The notes: generated by a model not told the origin, from the letters alone. A stretch of 64,000 bases of DNA from Candidatus Binatia bacterium (GCA_937925685.1 CALAMI010000010.1:310001-374000), one strand, 5' to 3'. Shown: positions 19,638 through 30,218, counted from the first letter of the stretch. Made by a program: numbers and translations.

Positions 19638-21587
19638 TCATTCTTCTTCCTCCCTCAGACGCTCCAAGACACTGAAATCTTCCAGCGTCGTCGTATCGCC
19701 TAAGGATTCACTGCCCGCAGCAATTTCCCGCAGCAAGCGGCGCATGATCTTGCCCGAGCGTGTTTTCGGCAGTGCATCCGCGAACCGAATCTCTTCCGGA
19801 CGAGCAAAACTACCGATTTCCTTCATCACGTGTTCGCGAAGCTCGAGTCGCAGTTCTTCTGTGGGCTTGTAACCCGGATCTAATGTCACAAAGGCTACAA
19901 TTGCCTGCCCTTTGATGGGGTCTGAGCGCCCAACCACGGCAGCTTCGGCGACCGCAGGGTGGCTGACCAAAGCGCTTTCGATCTCCATGGTACCCAAGCG
20001 ATGACCAGCAACGTTCACCACGTCATCGATTCGTCCCATAATCCAAAAATAGCCGTCGGCGTCACGGCGGGCGCCGTCTCCGGTAAAGTACACCCCTGGG
20101 ATTTGGCTCCAGTACTGCTGCACATAACGATCTGGATCGCCATGAATGGTTCGCAACATGCCCGGCCAGGGTTGGCGGATCACAAGATATCCACCTTGGC
20201 CTGCTTGAACAGGGGCACCTTCCCGGGTAACCACGTCGGCCACGATCCCCGGAAAGGGAAGCGTGGCCGATCCAGGCTTTGTTGCTGTGATTCCAGGCAA
20301 AGGAGTGATGAGAATCCCACCAGTTTCTGTCTGCCACCACGTGTCCACGATCGGGCAGCGTCCCCTACCAATTTCCTCATGGTACCAAATCCACGCCTCG
20401 GGGTTGATCGGCTCCCCCACCGTGCCGAGCAACCTCAGGCTCGACAAGCGATGCTTGCGCGGCCATTCACGACCCCATTTCATAAAACTGCGAATGGCTG
20501 TGGGCGCAGTGTAGAGAATTGTCACCCCGTACCTATCGATGATGCGCCAGAACCGGTCGGGTTCAGGGTAGTTGGGAGCACCCTCGTACATTACGGTGGT
20601 CGCGCCGTTGGTTAAAATACCATACACTACGTAACTGTGCCCGGTCACCCAGCCCACATCTGCGGTGCACCAGTAAGTGTCTTCGTCCTTGAGGTCGAAC
20701 ACCCACTTTGCGGTGATATAGGTGTGCACGAGGTAGCCACCCGTCGTATGCACCACGCCCTTCGGCTTACCCGTCGTCCCGCTCGTATAAAGGATAAACA
20801 GCGGCTGTTCGGCGTCCAACGGTTCCGCCGGGCACTCGTCGGGTACTTTCTCCACGAGTTCTTGCCACCAACGGTCCCGGCCTCCCTTCATGGCCACGGT
20901 TTCTCCAGTGCGGCGAAGAACAATGACGTTTTCCACTGAAGGAGCATCGCGCAAAGCCTCGTCAGCGTTTGCCTTGAGCGGCACGATCCCGCCGCGTCGA
21001 TATCCACCATCGGCAGTGACCAAAACCTTCGCTTGCGCGTCCACCAGCCGGCTCCGTAACGCATCGGCACTGAAGCCGCCAAACACCACGCTGTGCACAG
21101 CACCGATGCGCGCACAGGCCAACATCGCGATTGCTGCCTCAGGCACCATGGGCAAATAAATGCCCACACGGTCTCCCCGCCCCACACCCAAGGACTTCAA
21201 GACGTTGGCAAAACGGCAAACCTCACGGAAGAGGTCGTGGTAGGTGAGCACTCGACTCTCCCCAGGCTCGCCTTCCCAAATGATTGCGGCTTTGTTGCGC
21301 CGCCACGTTTTGAGGTGACGGTCCAAGCAATTGTATGTCACGTTTGTTTTACCACCAACGAACCACTTGGCGAATGGGGCTTTCCACTCAAGAACCTTCT
21401 CCCAGCGGGCAAACCATTCAAGCTCGCCCGCCACGCTGGACCAGAACCCCTCGGGGTCTTGCTGGGCCTGTCGAGCGCGGACCTCGTACTCTGCACGACT
21501 GAGGTTTGCCCGGGCACTGAACTCCGCTGGTGGGTGAAACAGCCGCTGTTCGCGCAAGAGCGATTCAATCTCCACGTCGGCTCCCAT
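19638..21587 (-). CDS. acs: Acetyl-CoA synthetase
   Basis: AMP-forming ligase converting acetate, ATP and CoA to acetyl-CoA. N-terminal ACAS domain ([11 protein letters not shown]-like [18 protein letters not shown]), P-loop [53 protein letters not shown], and the acetylatable Lys in [15 protein letters not shown] near the C-terminus. About 649 residues, typical. The ATG at 21587 has a GAGAGG site eight bases away, preferred over the GTG at 21596. Propionyl-CoA synthetase is an alternative that the by-eye motifs do not exclude. Confidence 0.92.
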   Translation of the reverse strand: MGADVEIESLLREQRLFHPPAEFSARANLSRAEYEVRARQAQQDPEGFWSSVAGELEWFARWEKVLEWKAPFAKWFVGGKTNVTYNCLDRHLKTWRRNKAAIIWEGEPGESRVLTYHDLFREVCRFANVLKSLGVGRGDRVGIYLPMVPEAAIAMLACARIGAVHSVVFGGFSADALRSRLVDAQAKVLVTADGGYRRGGIVPLKANADEALRDAPSVENVIVLRRTGETVAMKGGRDRWWQELVEKVPDECPAEPLDAEQPLFILYTSGTTGKPKGVVHTTGGYLVHTYITAKWVFDLKDEDTYWCTADVGWVTGHSYVVYGILTNGATTVMYEGAPNYPEPDRFWRIIDRYGVTILYTAPTAIRSFMKWGREWPRKHRLSSLRLLGTVGEPINPEAWIWYHEEIGRGRCPIVDTWWQTETGGILITPLPGITATKPGSATLPFPGIVADVVTREGAPVQAGQGGYLVIRQPWPGMLRTIHGDPDRYVQQYWSQIPGVYFTGDGARRDADGYFWIMGRIDDVVNVAGHRLGTMEIESALVSHPAVAEAAVVGRSDPIKGQAIVAFVTLDPGYKPTEELRLELREHVMKEIGSFARPEEIRFADALPKTRSGKIMRRLLREIAAGSESLGDTTTLEDFSVLERLREEEE

Positions 21588-21687
21588 TGTTGTCACCTCT
21601 CACGAAAACTCTCGTCACCGCTTCAGCCTTCGCACATTCGCTGGTCAGGAGCAGCCTTTGATGCCCCAGGCGCGTGCCGGCGTCAAG

Positions 21688-24105
21688 CTAACCTCCGCTT
21701 CTCCGCTCCCATATAGTCGCGGAAAAACCTAAAACCTCCCCTAGACGTCGCAGCGCCGCCACTGAGACCCCAGCCCCTGCCGTCTTCTTTTCTTGCGCCA
21801 GTTTGAAGAACAAATTTTGCGCCCACCTTGTCTCCACCGTAACCCTGAGGCGCTGTCCCGCCTCTAATATTGCAGAAGCCCGCCGGTAACAACGGTCGCC
21901 CTCGCCACTCCAAATGCAGGCAACAGCGTCCGCTAAGGCTCTTCCGAGCACTTGGGCGGCGGTCTCTCGATCGAGCTCTACTCCCCAACGGCGCGCATCA
22001 TCGGCCACGGCCACGACTTCATCCAGCTCGGCCGACCCGGCAGCAAACTCCCGCACTCGTCTGTCCCAATTTTGCCGCACCACGAAGCGCATGGCGATGC
22101 GCAGTTCCTCCGGTACTTCCAGTTCGTTGTGAACCAGAAACTCAATGAGTCTTCGGTTATCGTTCACGATGCGGTGATAAACGCGACTGGCTCGATCGAG
22201 AACGTCGCCAGTGACTCGATCGAGAATCCGCTTTCGCTCAGCGGGAAACATGTCGGATAGGGTGAAGTGACCGTCCGCAAACTTTGCCTCGAGCTCTCGC
22301 AGTAACCATGCGATTGGCTGGGTGCGAAACGTTTCTAGCAAGCGCTGTAACCAAGCAGCGTCACGGCCTGGATCGGCCCGGTCCACAACGCAAAAAAAAT
22401 CATGACCACCAAGGTGCACCGCAGCGTAGTCTAGCAGGCAACTCTCCGCTGTGGTCTGCTCATAGACCTGAACTCTTCCCGCGGTAAACGCTGGGGTGCC
22501 CGCAATATCGAACACCCGCTCCTGGGAAGCAAAGCGGTAGGCATACATTTTCTGTACGTTGGGAGGGGGATCGAACAATGCGTTCATGGCATAGTGAGCC
22601 ACGACCCGCCGATGGTCACTCATCCGGGGCCGCACCAAGCGCTCGAACACATCGACGCCGTCGCGATACTGGGGGAGGTTGCTTCGCATTGGGCGGAGTC
22701 GTTGCAGGAAGGGCTCAACCAAAGCCCGGCCGAAGTCGGAAGCCAGTTGCATGGCCCGCGCCGCGTAAGCGAGAACTTGGGTGGCCTCCAAACCACTTGG
22801 ATCGTCGAAAAACCAGCCACAACTGGTGAACATCAGCAGCGCGTAGCGTTCCATTTCGAGGAGTTTCCACACCTGAACGCGCTCGGCAGGTTGCAATACA
22901 CGTCGTGATTGTTGCTCTAAAAAGGTTTCACGGCGTTCCTGGGTATCCTCCAGCAGTACCCGTATGTACCCGTTGCGTGCCTCCCATGGGTCAACCAAAT
23001 ACCGACCTGCTTCCTGTTCGAACAGCTTGTCGAGTTCGGCCTTCAGCCAGTCCAGCGACTCTCGCAATGGCCCCCTCCACTCGTGTTGCCACGAGGGATG
23101 ACCAGCGTGGCAAGGACACCCCGATCGCCATCGCTCAATCCCGTGCGCGCAACTCCACGAGGTCCACGCGCGGATTTCTACGCGATCGCGGACCTCAACA
23201 TGGCGCAAGTAAGCGCCATAGTTCGTTAGGGTCACCCGCCCGTCGTGTTCCAACGCGTCCAAGGCTGCCGCAAGAGCCATTTCGCCAAAGCGATGATGAT
23301 GACCATAAGTTTCGCCGTCGCTGGCAACATGAATCAGCCCGTTGTCTTGCACAGTCGCAGCGCGTGCAATCAGCTTTGCGGCTAATGCGCGACCATCTCG
23401 CAACCAGCCTTCGAAGGCAATCCCCCGTGACAACGGGCCGTCGTAAAAAAAAAGGATGATCGATCGCCCGGCGCCAAGATCGCAGAGGTACGGTCGCGAT
23501 GGGTCGATCCCTTCTCCGTGGGTGTCTTGCCACGCTCCCGAACCATAGCAGACGCGCTTGGCCTGATGGGGCGCCAAGATGGTGAAACGAATTCCCTCGT
23601 CAGCCAAGACAGCGAGTGAACGTTCATCCACGGCAGTCTCCGGCAACCACATACCCTCCGGAGCCCGGCCATAGCGAAAGCGAAAGTCCTCAATCCCCCA
23701 ACGCACTTGCGTCACTTGGTCCCGAGCTGCAGCTAAAGGCAAGATCGCGTGCCCATAGACCTGAGCAATCGCGTTGCCGCAGCCGTAGCGATCTTTCCCT
23801 TCTGCATCGGCCCGCAACACCTCCGCGTAGAGATCGGGGTGCGCCTGCTGCAGCCAAGCAAGCAGTGTCGGACCGAAGTTGAAACTAATCGCGCTGTAAT
23901 TGTTTCGCAGGGAAACGATTCTTCCATACGCGTCAAGCACGCGAGCCGAAGCGTTTGGCTCGTAACACTCTGCAGTCACCCGCTCGTTCCAATCGTGATA
24001 GGGGGAAGCGGACTCTTGGGTCTCAATGGTTTGCAGCCACGGATTTTCACGCGGAGGCTGGTAGAAGTGACCGTGGATACAGATGTACCGCCTTGGCACA
24101 CTCAT
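21688..24105 (-). CDS. GH57-family glycoside hydrolase with DUF3536-type C-terminus
   Basis: 805 residues. The opening ICIHGHFYQPPRENPW and the GMWLPETAVDERSL segment (Glu as likely nucleophile) identify glycoside hydrolase family 57. ASDGETYGHHHRFGEMAL is also characteristic. The long C-terminal half (from ~residue 330) matches in layout the DUF3536-containing GH57 proteins found in many bacteria, whose substrates (alpha-glucans are likely) are not established. No signal peptide, so cytosolic. Proximity to pgm, glk and gap fits glycogen or alpha-glucan turnover, which is inference. Confidence 0.82.
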   Translation of the reverse strand: MSVPRRYICIHGHFYQPPRENPWLQTIETQESASPYHDWNERVTAECYEPNASARVLDAYGRIVSLRNNYSAISFNFGPTLLAWLQQAHPDLYAEVLRADAEGKDRYGCGNAIAQVYGHAILPLAAARDQVTQVRWGIEDFRFRYGRAPEGMWLPETAVDERSLAVLADEGIRFTILAPHQAKRVCYGSGAWQDTHGEGIDPSRPYLCDLGAGRSIILFFYDGPLSRGIAFEGWLRDGRALAAKLIARAATVQDNGLIHVASDGETYGHHHRFGEMALAAALDALEHDGRVTLTNYGAYLRHVEVRDRVEIRAWTSWSCAHGIERWRSGCPCHAGHPSWQHEWRGPLRESLDWLKAELDKLFEQEAGRYLVDPWEARNGYIRVLLEDTQERRETFLEQQSRRVLQPAERVQVWKLLEMERYALLMFTSCGWFFDDPSGLEATQVLAYAARAMQLASDFGRALVEPFLQRLRPMRSNLPQYRDGVDVFERLVRPRMSDHRRVVAHYAMNALFDPPPNVQKMYAYRFASQERVFDIAGTPAFTAGRVQVYEQTTAESCLLDYAAVHLGGHDFFCVVDRADPGRDAAWLQRLLETFRTQPIAWLLRELEAKFADGHFTLSDMFPAERKRILDRVTGDVLDRASRVYHRIVNDNRRLIEFLVHNELEVPEELRIAMRFVVRQNWDRRVREFAAGSAELDEVVAVADDARRWGVELDRETAAQVLGRALADAVACIWSGEGDRCYRRASAILEAGQRLRVTVETRWAQNLFFKLAQEKKTAGAGVSVAALRRLGEVLGFSATIWERRSGG

Positions 24106-25099
24106 GGGGCAACAACTCGGCGCCCTCTTTTAGGGGATCGTCATCACCATGGTCAATGAGTGAAGCAAAACCGCTTACGGCCTTAGCCGCTTTGCAACCT
24201 AGTCGGCCTTACAAGCCCAAGCCGGTAAGCAAACATTTTTCCTGGCGAGGGTGTCGCAAAATGAGTTATTCCCCTCTCGCAGAGGCCAAGCGAGTCGAGG
24301 GCTGTGGTTTAGAGTTCCCGTTGGATGGCAAGCGTAACGCCTTGGCCTGCGCCTTGTCAGCCGCCCCGGGCACAACTTCTTGGCAGTGCGCCGCATTCAG
24401 TAGGAGAGTTCGAACTCTTCGTGCCTCTCAACACACCCGAGAAAACCGCACGGATAGGTTCGCCTTCACTGCCCGGCCTCCCGCTCGGTCCCGGCCTGGT
24501 GTCCACGACTACGGGTCGCGGCCTACGTCAGGAACCTAACCGAGGCGCTACGTAGCTTTGAGGACATCTCCCTCATGCTTTTGTATCTCTCCTTCAGAAG
24601 CCCTTCGGCAAGCCGCGGTGAGTGTTGCCCCGGTCTAAAATCTGAACATGCTTCTCCATCCACGGCACTTTCTTCTGTGCGCGTTTCGAGTCACTTCCTC
24701 GGCGTTCGGTTCGGACAGGAGCCGGATTCGTTGCTCACCCCGTTTGCGGTTGGCTGTCCGCGCTTGTTCTTCGCCCCAGTAGGTTCAAATTCCTCAAGAG
24801 AACTTGGGCTGCTGTTGAGCCATGTGGCAAACACGGTTTTTTCAGGCGGCATTGCCGTCGCACCGAAAAGGCTCAACTTCCCCCTGCAAAGGCGCAACCC
24901 TCGTCCTGAAGAGGCTTGATCGGCCAGCGGCTGCGTCAGCAGAACAGTTCTTCGTCAGGGAGCGCTACCGAAAGGCTCGCGGGGCTGGCGTCCGTTTAAA
25001 GCGGCCACCGGGCAGGGTGTAATTGCCTTGGCAGAAGCGGATCAAGCTAACTGCAGATTTTAGTTGACCAGCTGCGAAGCTCCAAGTAGTTTGCTCTCC
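24106..25099. other. Long gene-free stretch
   Basis: About 1 kb without a supported gene between the divergent GH57 gene and the lytic transglycosylase. Short open frames lack ribosome sites and have odd composition. I looked for tRNA, SRP RNA, tmRNA, RNase P RNA and riboswitch consensus segments and saw none. A degraded gene or an unrecognised RNA could be present. Confidence 0.4.
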
Positions 25100-25732
25100 A
25101 TGCAGGGTTCGGGTTTGAGGTGGTTCGGCTTCCTGCTCGGTGCGTCCGCGCTGTTGGTGACTCAGGCGGCAGCCGATATTTATGCCTACCGCGACTCGCG
25201 CGGCGTGCTGCATTTTTCCAACGCTCCGGCGGAGCCGCGGTATCGGTTTTACCGGTCGGAAGCACATTCTTGGCGAGCGGTGCGGTGGACCAGCTGGGGC
25301 CGCAGATATGCTGACCCAAACCGATATAAGGCTTATGAGATGATCGTTCGTGATGCAGCAGAACGGCATCAGGTAGACGTAGCGTTGGTCAAAGCAGTGA
25401 TCCGAGCGGAGTCCGATTTTGTTCCCGACGCCGTGTCGCCGAAAGGAGCTTTGGGGCTCATGCAACTCATGCCGGCAACAGCGCGACGCCATGGCGTCCT
25501 GCGTGTCTTCGATCCCCATGAAAACATCGACGGAGGAGTGCGGCACTTACGGTATTTACTTGACCGCTTTAACGGCAATCTCCGCTTGGCTCTAGCGGCT
25601 TACAATGCGGGTGAAGCAGCAGTGGATCGGCACGGTGGCATTCCGCCGTATCCCGAAACTTGGGAGTATGTTGCCCGGGTGTTGAGCTTCCGTGATCGGT
25701 ACCTCCGCGACCGATACGCTCAGCGCAACTGA
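25100..25732 (+). CDS. Lytic transglycosylase (SLT domain) with DUF4124 N-terminus
   Basis: Periplasmic peptidoglycan-cleaving enzyme. Signal peptide in residues 1-26 (WFGFLLGASALLVTQAAA), then a short DUF4124-like beta unit (IYAYRDSRGVLHFSN), then an SLT domain from ~residue 80: catalytic Glu104 in IRAESDF, GALGLMQLMPATA, and LALAAYNAGEAAV. About 210 residues. The ATG at 25100 is preferred to an upstream TTG (25064) because it gives the signal peptide. Followed eight bases later by pgsA, so probably co-transcribed. Confidence 0.88.
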   Translation: MQGSGLRWFGFLLGASALLVTQAAADIYAYRDSRGVLHFSNAPAEPRYRFYRSEAHSWRAVRWTSWGRRYADPNRYKAYEMIVRDAAERHQVDVALVKAVIRAESDFVPDAVSPKGALGLMQLMPATARRHGVLRVFDPHENIDGGVRHLRYLLDRFNGNLRLALAAYNAGEAAVDRHGGIPPYPETWEYVARVLSFRDRYLRDRYAQRN

Positions 25733-25740
25733 CCGCGCGT

Positions 25741-26337
25741 GTGGGTCCGTTTTGGAAAGAACTGGCCAACTGGCCTAATTTTTTTACTCTTCTGCGGATT
25801 TTGCTCATCCCCGTCGTGGTCGCTTTTCTTACCGACCCTGGGCCACGAGCCGCTGTGGCAGCGACAGTGACGTTTTTCCTCGCCTCGGTCTCTGACTTCT
25901 TGGATGGTTACCTTGCTCGCCGCTACGGTCTCTCCACCACGCTCGGAAAGTTGCTCGATCCTCTAGCCGATAAGCTCATGGTCGCTGCGGTCCTGGTCAT
26001 GCTAGTGGCCATGGAGCGCCAGCCTCAGGTTCCGGGGTGGGCAGTTGCCATCGTGATTTCCCGAGAGATCGCGGTCACCGGCTTACGTGCAGTAGCCCTG
26101 GCGCATGGAGTCATCGTCGAGGCGGAGAGGCTTGGAAAATACAAGATGGGTCTGCAGATGTTCGCCCTCCACGGATTGCTCTTACATTATCCCTTCCTTG
26201 GCATCGATTTTTTCGCCGTGGGAATGTATTTCTTTTGGCTGGCACTCGGCGTCGGCGTGTGGTCTGGTGCGGAATATTTCCGTCACGTCCTGCCCAAGCT
26301 CTGGAACAGCGGAGCCGCGGATCCGGCAGCGCGCTGA
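25741..26337 (+). CDS. pgsA: CDP-diacylglycerol-glycerol-3-phosphate phosphatidyltransferase
   Basis: Membrane enzyme making phosphatidylglycerol phosphate from CDP-diacylglycerol and glycerol 3-phosphate. The CDP-alcohol phosphotransferase signature is complete (DGYLARR, then LGKLLDPLADK, residues ~55-80). The N-terminal NWPNFFTLLRILLIP is typical of PgsA, and about five hydrophobic segments are visible. 198 residues. GTG start. The gene follows the lytic transglycosylase by eight bases. Confidence 0.9.
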   Translation: MGPFWKELANWPNFFTLLRILLIPVVVAFLTDPGPRAAVAATVTFFLASVSDFLDGYLARRYGLSTTLGKLLDPLADKLMVAAVLVMLVAMERQPQVPGWAVAIVISREIAVTGLRAVALAHGVIVEAERLGKYKMGLQMFALHGLLLHYPFLGIDFFAVGMYFFWLALGVGVWSGAEYFRHVLPKLWNSGAADPAAR

Positions 26338-26442
26338 AACCAAAGCGTTGCGACTAACCCTTGGAGTTGCAGTGGTCACTCGGTTGGCTTGCAGGTACGT
26401 TATGTCGGTGTTACCAAGGCGCCCGCATTCACCTCGTTCCAT

Positions 26443-26516
26443 GCGCCCTTAGCTCAGCTGGATAGAGCACAAGACTACGAATCTTGGGGTCGGCCGTTCG
26501 AATCGGCCAGGGCGCG
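26443..26516 (+). tRNA. tRNA-Arg (anticodon ACG)
   Basis: Acceptor GCGCCCT/AGGGCGC, D-arm GCTCAGCTGGATAGAGC, anticodon stem CAAGA/TCTTG with loop CTACGAA (anticodon ACG, expected to be deaminated to ICG), T-arm GGCCG-TTCGAAT-CGGCC, discriminator G, no encoded CCA. About 105 bases after pgsA. Confidence 0.94.
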
Positions 26517-26955
26517 TTCTCGAGAGTATGTTGGGCAAGCCAAGGTCCGCGCGATCCTACTCCCTCAAAACCGCGGACCAGCGGCTGGGGTTGGCTCCTG
26601 GGTTGCGTGCGCAACAGAGCTCGAGCCGCAGGGCAGCCTGGAGTTCCCAGAGCTAACAGCAAATCGTTTGGCACCAAGCGCACAGATCCTGCTGACACCG
26701 CGTGCTTTTACGGTAAAGTCTGCTAGCGGTAGGCTAATGTTTTCAGCCTGCTCTCTCGCTGTTGCAGAAGGACAAAGGAAACCAGTGCGTGATCGTAACT
26801 TCGCGCCGGGGCCTCGCTGCCCGCGGCATCAAGGTGCTAATGACAGAGTCGCGTCCGCAATGCGGCAACGATGCGATCGATTGACATAAGGCCCAGGAAT
26901 GCAACGGATTCATGGTTGCGCGGCCGCGCCTGGTGAAGGAGCGACGGAGGTCGCC
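26517..26955. other. Gene-free stretch before a small gene
   Basis: No supported gene. A perfect TTGACA is at 26881-26886, 75 bases before the start of the next small gene, but no good -10 box stands at the right distance. Confidence 0.35.
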
Positions 26956-27201
26956 ATGGTGAGCAGCAAAACACAGGATCTCTCCGATCGCATCGAGCAG
27001 GTAGATGCTTTGGAGCAGATGATTGAGGTGCAACTGCAAGGCCTGTATGCGTTAGCGGCACCGGGCGGGGACAATTACACGATACCTATTAACGGCCAGT
27101 TGTATCGTGGCGGCAATGTGATGAGTTTAGGCGCCCTGGATGTCGTGGCTGCGGTCTACGATTCCCGCAGACGCGTGGTGGGGTCGCCAAGACGCATCTA
27201 G
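26956..27201 (+). CDS. Small unknown protein
   Basis: 81 residues from an ATG with a strong GGAGG site five bases upstream. The first ~35 residues look helical and acidic (DLSDRIEQVDALEQMIEVQLQGLYAL), and the rest is beta-like (YTIPINGQLYRGGNVMSLGALDVVAAVY). No signal peptide or membrane segment. I do not recognise a family. The good ribosome site and ordinary composition argue that it is real. Confidence 0.55.
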   Translation: MVSSKTQDLSDRIEQVDALEQMIEVQLQGLYALAAPGGDNYTIPINGQLYRGGNVMSLGALDVVAAVYDSRRRVVGSPRRI

Positions 27202-27326
27202 GGAAGATTCCCTATTGTGACGTTTTTTTCCCATTATCCTTCAGGAACCAACACTATCAGCCAAGCTTTGAGTGTTTCCTGCGGCTTCCTCGCCGCAGCT
27301 AGATCAAAGGAAATCCGCTCGGCTCT

Positions 27327-28877
27327 TCAAATCTGCCGTTCCTTACCCGCCCAATAGGGGTCGCGCAGTTTGCGCTTATAAAGCTTTCCGTTCGGGTCGC
27401 GGGGCATTTGGTCGATGAAATCAATCGTCCTCGGGCATTTGTAACGCGCCAGTCGTTCGCGGCAAAACCCCAAAAGTTCCTCTGCAAGTTCTGGTCCTGG
27501 GGTGACATCCGGCGCCGGTTCAATTACCGCCTTGACCTCTTCGCCCCAATCCTCATTGGGGATACCAAACACTGCGGCATCGGCAACCTTGGCGTGGGTC
27601 AGCAACACCGACTCGACTTCCGCGGGGTAAATGTTCGCTCCGCCAGAAATAATCATGTCGATTTTACGATCACAGAGAAACAGGTAACCCTCTTCGTTGA
27701 CATATCCAACATCGCCAACCGTAAAGAAGCCATGACGGCGATTGGCCTCCGTTTTCGCTCTGTCTTTATGATACTCGAAGTCCGCCTGTCCGAGCTTCAT
27801 GTACACGGTGCCCGGAACACCGGGGGGACAGTCTTGCCCTTGATCATCGAGGATGCGGATCTCCGCCCCTGGCCATGGGCGACCAACGGTGCCTGGGTAG
27901 CGCAGCCACTCCTCCGGGGTCACGATCGTGCCGCCTCCCTCGCTCGCGGCGTAATACTCGTAAATGACTGGCCCCCACCATTCCAACATTCGGCGCTTAA
28001 CCTCGACTGGGCACGGAGCTGCTGCATGGATGACGTGCCGCCACGATGAAACATCGTACAGCTGCTTCACTTTCTCAGGTAACGCTAACAGGCGGTGAAA
28101 CTGCGTCGGGACCATGTGCGTCGTCGTGGTGCGATAACGTTGCACTAGATCCAAGCAACCCTCAGGGGTCCACTTGTCCATTAACACCACCGCGTGCCCA
28201 AAGTGCAACGAAGCGCCAGCGAATAGGAGCACCGCGGTATGGTATAAAGGCGACCCCGTAAGATGCACATTGTCATTTTCTGCCTCGATACCAAACATTG
28301 CCAGAAACCAGGCATACATGGAAAAAACCGTATCCGGGTCATACGGTGACAGCGGTCTTCTTACCCCTTTGGGCTTGCCTGTGGTGCCGCTCGTGTAGTT
28401 CATCACTTGTCCGGCCACTCGATCAGCGGGAAGCGAATCGGGCTGACCGTCTTCAAGTTCTGCAAGCGCGCGGAAACCGGGAATGGAACCCCGAGCAAAG
28501 CACTGTCGCTTTTGCAAGCCGGCTCCCCTGGCCGCATCGGAGCAAGCAGCAGCGAAGCGCTCTGCAGCAAGGAACACCTTTGCCTCACAGTCTTGCAAGA
28601 TGTAGGCGATCTCTGGACCCGTCAGGTGAGTGTTAATGGGGACGAGATACCAGCCAGCTTGCCCGGCGGCCAGGTATGTGGCGATCATGTCAGCGCTGTT
28701 GGGCAGCACCACAGCCAAGCAATCACCTCTCTCCATGCCCTCTTTCCGCAGCCCATGAACCAGCCGATTCGCTCGAGCCAGGAGCTCGCCGGCAGTCCAG
28801 CTCCTTCCATTCGGCTCCACTAACACCAATCGCTCTGGTCGTCGCTGGGCGAATTGCCAAAAGCCATATTCTGACAC
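27327..28877 (-). CDS. Acyl-CoA synthetase (FadD-like)
   Basis: AMP-forming ligase activating a fatty or related acid. P-loop [72 protein letters not shown], and the C-terminal Lys in PNGKLYKRKLRD. About 516 residues. The GTG at 28877 (SEYGFWQFAQRRPERL) has GGAGG eight bases upstream and is preferred to the GTG at 28892. It lies 26 bases after the acyl-CoA dehydrogenase gene, so activation and first oxidation of the same acid are probably co-expressed, under the palindrome upstream of that gene. Confidence 0.88.
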   Translation of the reverse strand: MSEYGFWQFAQRRPERLVLVEPNGRSWTAGELLARANRLVHGLRKEGMERGDCLAVVLPNSADMIATYLAAGQAGWYLVPINTHLTGPEIAYILQDCEAKVFLAAERFAAACSDAARGAGLQKRQCFARGSIPGFRALAELEDGQPDSLPADRVAGQVMNYTSGTTGKPKGVRRPLSPYDPDTVFSMYAWFLAMFGIEAENDNVHLTGSPLYHTAVLLFAGASLHFGHAVVLMDKWTPEGCLDLVQRYRTTTTHMVPTQFHRLLALPEKVKQLYDVSSWRHVIHAAAPCPVEVKRRMLEWWGPVIYEYYAASEGGGTIVTPEEWLRYPGTVGRPWPGAEIRILDDQGQDCPPGVPGTVYMKLGQADFEYHKDRAKTEANRRHGFFTVGDVGYVNEEGYLFLCDRKIDMIISGGANIYPAEVESVLLTHAKVADAAVFGIPNEDWGEEVKAVIEPAPDVTPGPELAEELLGFCRERLARYKCPRTIDFIDQMPRDPNGKLYKRKLRDPYWAGKERQI

Positions 28878-28903
28878 TGTTCGAGCCTCCACTGATTGTT
28901 CTT

Positions 28904-30085
28904 TTAAGACCGTGGCAAACCAAGAATCCGCTGGGCAATTAGGTTCCGTTGAATTTCGGATGTCCCCCCCATGATGGTCTCACTGCGCGCGTAGAGGTAG
29001 TCGTGCGCGATCCGCTGCCAGGTGCCTTCCCAACCCGCTACAGCACCTAGCGCCAAGGGGCCTAGGAGCCTAACCGTCGTTTCTTGGAGTCGCTGATCCG
29101 TCTCACTTCCCAAAACCTTCTCTATCGAGCTCTCGGGCCCGGGCTGCCCGGTTTTCTTGAGTTTCGTCAGACTGCGATACCCCATCAGTTCCAACAGTTT
29201 GACCTCGATCCAAGATTGGGCAAGCTGTTGCCGCGTGATCCGCTCTTTGCAGAGAGCCCTTTTTCCAGCCACGTCAAGCGCGTGAGCTAGGCTTCGGCGA
29301 ATCTTCCTTTGGAAGGTGAACGTCCACACTGGCCCGCGCTCGTGGGCTAGAATACCCATTGCAATCTCCCATCCGCGACCTGGCGTCCCCACGAGGAGAT
29401 CCGCCGCAACACGGACGTCGGAGAAGAACACCTCGCAAAATTCCGACTCGCCAGTCATTTGTCGCAAGGGCCGCACGGAGACTCCTGGAGCACGCATGTC
29501 CACGAGGAGAAGACTAAGCCCGCGATGGCGGGGCTGGTCCAATTCGGTTCGGCACAACAAGAAGCACCAGTCCGCAATGTCGGCATGACTCGTCCACACT
29601 TTCTGGCCGTTGACGATGAACGCTTCGCCGTCCCGCTCTGCTCGTGTGCGCAGGGAAGCAAGGTCGGAGCCAGCGTCCGGCTCTGAAAAACCCTGGCACC
29701 AAAGCTCCTTTCCCGAGAGCAAGGGTTTGAGAAAGCGTTGCTTTTGTCCCTCGGTTCCGTACCGTAAAATCGCTGTCCCTATGAGGTCCACCGCGCCGCT
29801 GCTGGCGATCGGCCGCGGTGCCCCAGCGCGATCGAGCTCCTCCTCAAATAGCCAGCGTTCGACGACCGTCGCCCCTCGCCCGCCCAGCTCTCGCGGCCAA
29901 CTAATCGCTGCCCACCCACCCTCGTAGAGCAACCGCTGCCAGTCTCGGGCAATCTGCACCCAGAGGGGGTCATCCGCTCGAGTCCACAAATGATTTTTCC
30001 GCCACGACTTCGGCAGGGTCTTCTCCAGCCAACGGCGCGCTTCGGCGGCAAAGGCAAGCTCCTCATGCGAGAACGCAAAATCCAT
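28904..30085 (-). CDS. Acyl-CoA dehydrogenase
   Basis: FAD enzyme introducing the 2,3 double bond into an acyl-CoA. Fold landmarks: N-terminal helical part (FSHEELAFAAEARRWLEKTLP), CQGFSEPDAGSDLASLRTRAERDG (FAD/substrate loop), VWTSHADIADWCFLLCRT, and the C-terminal ETIMGGTSEIQRNLIAQRILGLP. 393 residues. It is the first gene of a two-gene operon with an acyl-CoA synthetase. A -35 box followed at once by a 14-base palindrome lies 19-38 bases upstream. The chain specificity is unknown. Confidence 0.9.
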   Translation of the reverse strand: MDFAFSHEELAFAAEARRWLEKTLPKSWRKNHLWTRADDPLWVQIARDWQRLLYEGGWAAISWPRELGGRGATVVERWLFEEELDRAGAPRPIASSGAVDLIGTAILRYGTEGQKQRFLKPLLSGKELWCQGFSEPDAGSDLASLRTRAERDGEAFIVNGQKVWTSHADIADWCFLLCRTELDQPRHRGLSLLLVDMRAPGVSVRPLRQMTGESEFCEVFFSDVRVAADLLVGTPGRGWEIAMGILAHERGPVWTFTFQRKIRRSLAHALDVAGKRALCKERITRQQLAQSWIEVKLLELMGYRSLTKLKKTGQPGPESSIEKVLGSETDQRLQETTVRLLGPLALGAVAGWEGTWQRIAHDYLYARSETIMGGTSEIQRNLIAQRILGLPRS

Positions 30086-30094
30086 CGCCTTGCT

Positions 30095-30123
30095 TGATTC
30101 CCAACGAACGTTTGTTTGTCAAG
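30095..30123 (-). promoter_or_regulatory. Promoter with palindromic operator before the acyl-CoA dehydrogenase
   Basis: On the minus strand a perfect TTGACA (30118-30123) is followed directly by the palindrome AACAAACGTTCGTT (30104-30117; 12 of 14 bases symmetric) and then by AATCAA as a weak -10 after a 17-base spacer. The same palindrome precedes the tetR gene at 46732-46745, so I infer a TetR-type operator in the promoter spacer. Confidence 0.6.
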
Positions 30124-30218
30124 AAGCCGCTGCAGTTTCCTTCGGCCTGGCTGCGCCTGCCCCTGCGCTGTCGAATAACCCGTATTGGCCTCTGTCGAGC
30201 TCCCCCGGGCGGGTCCCT

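Noticed and set aside
24361-24445. tRNA-like TTCGAAC segment in the gene-free kilobase
   Set aside because: The flanking arms do not pair into a T-stem, and no acceptor or anticodon stem is found.
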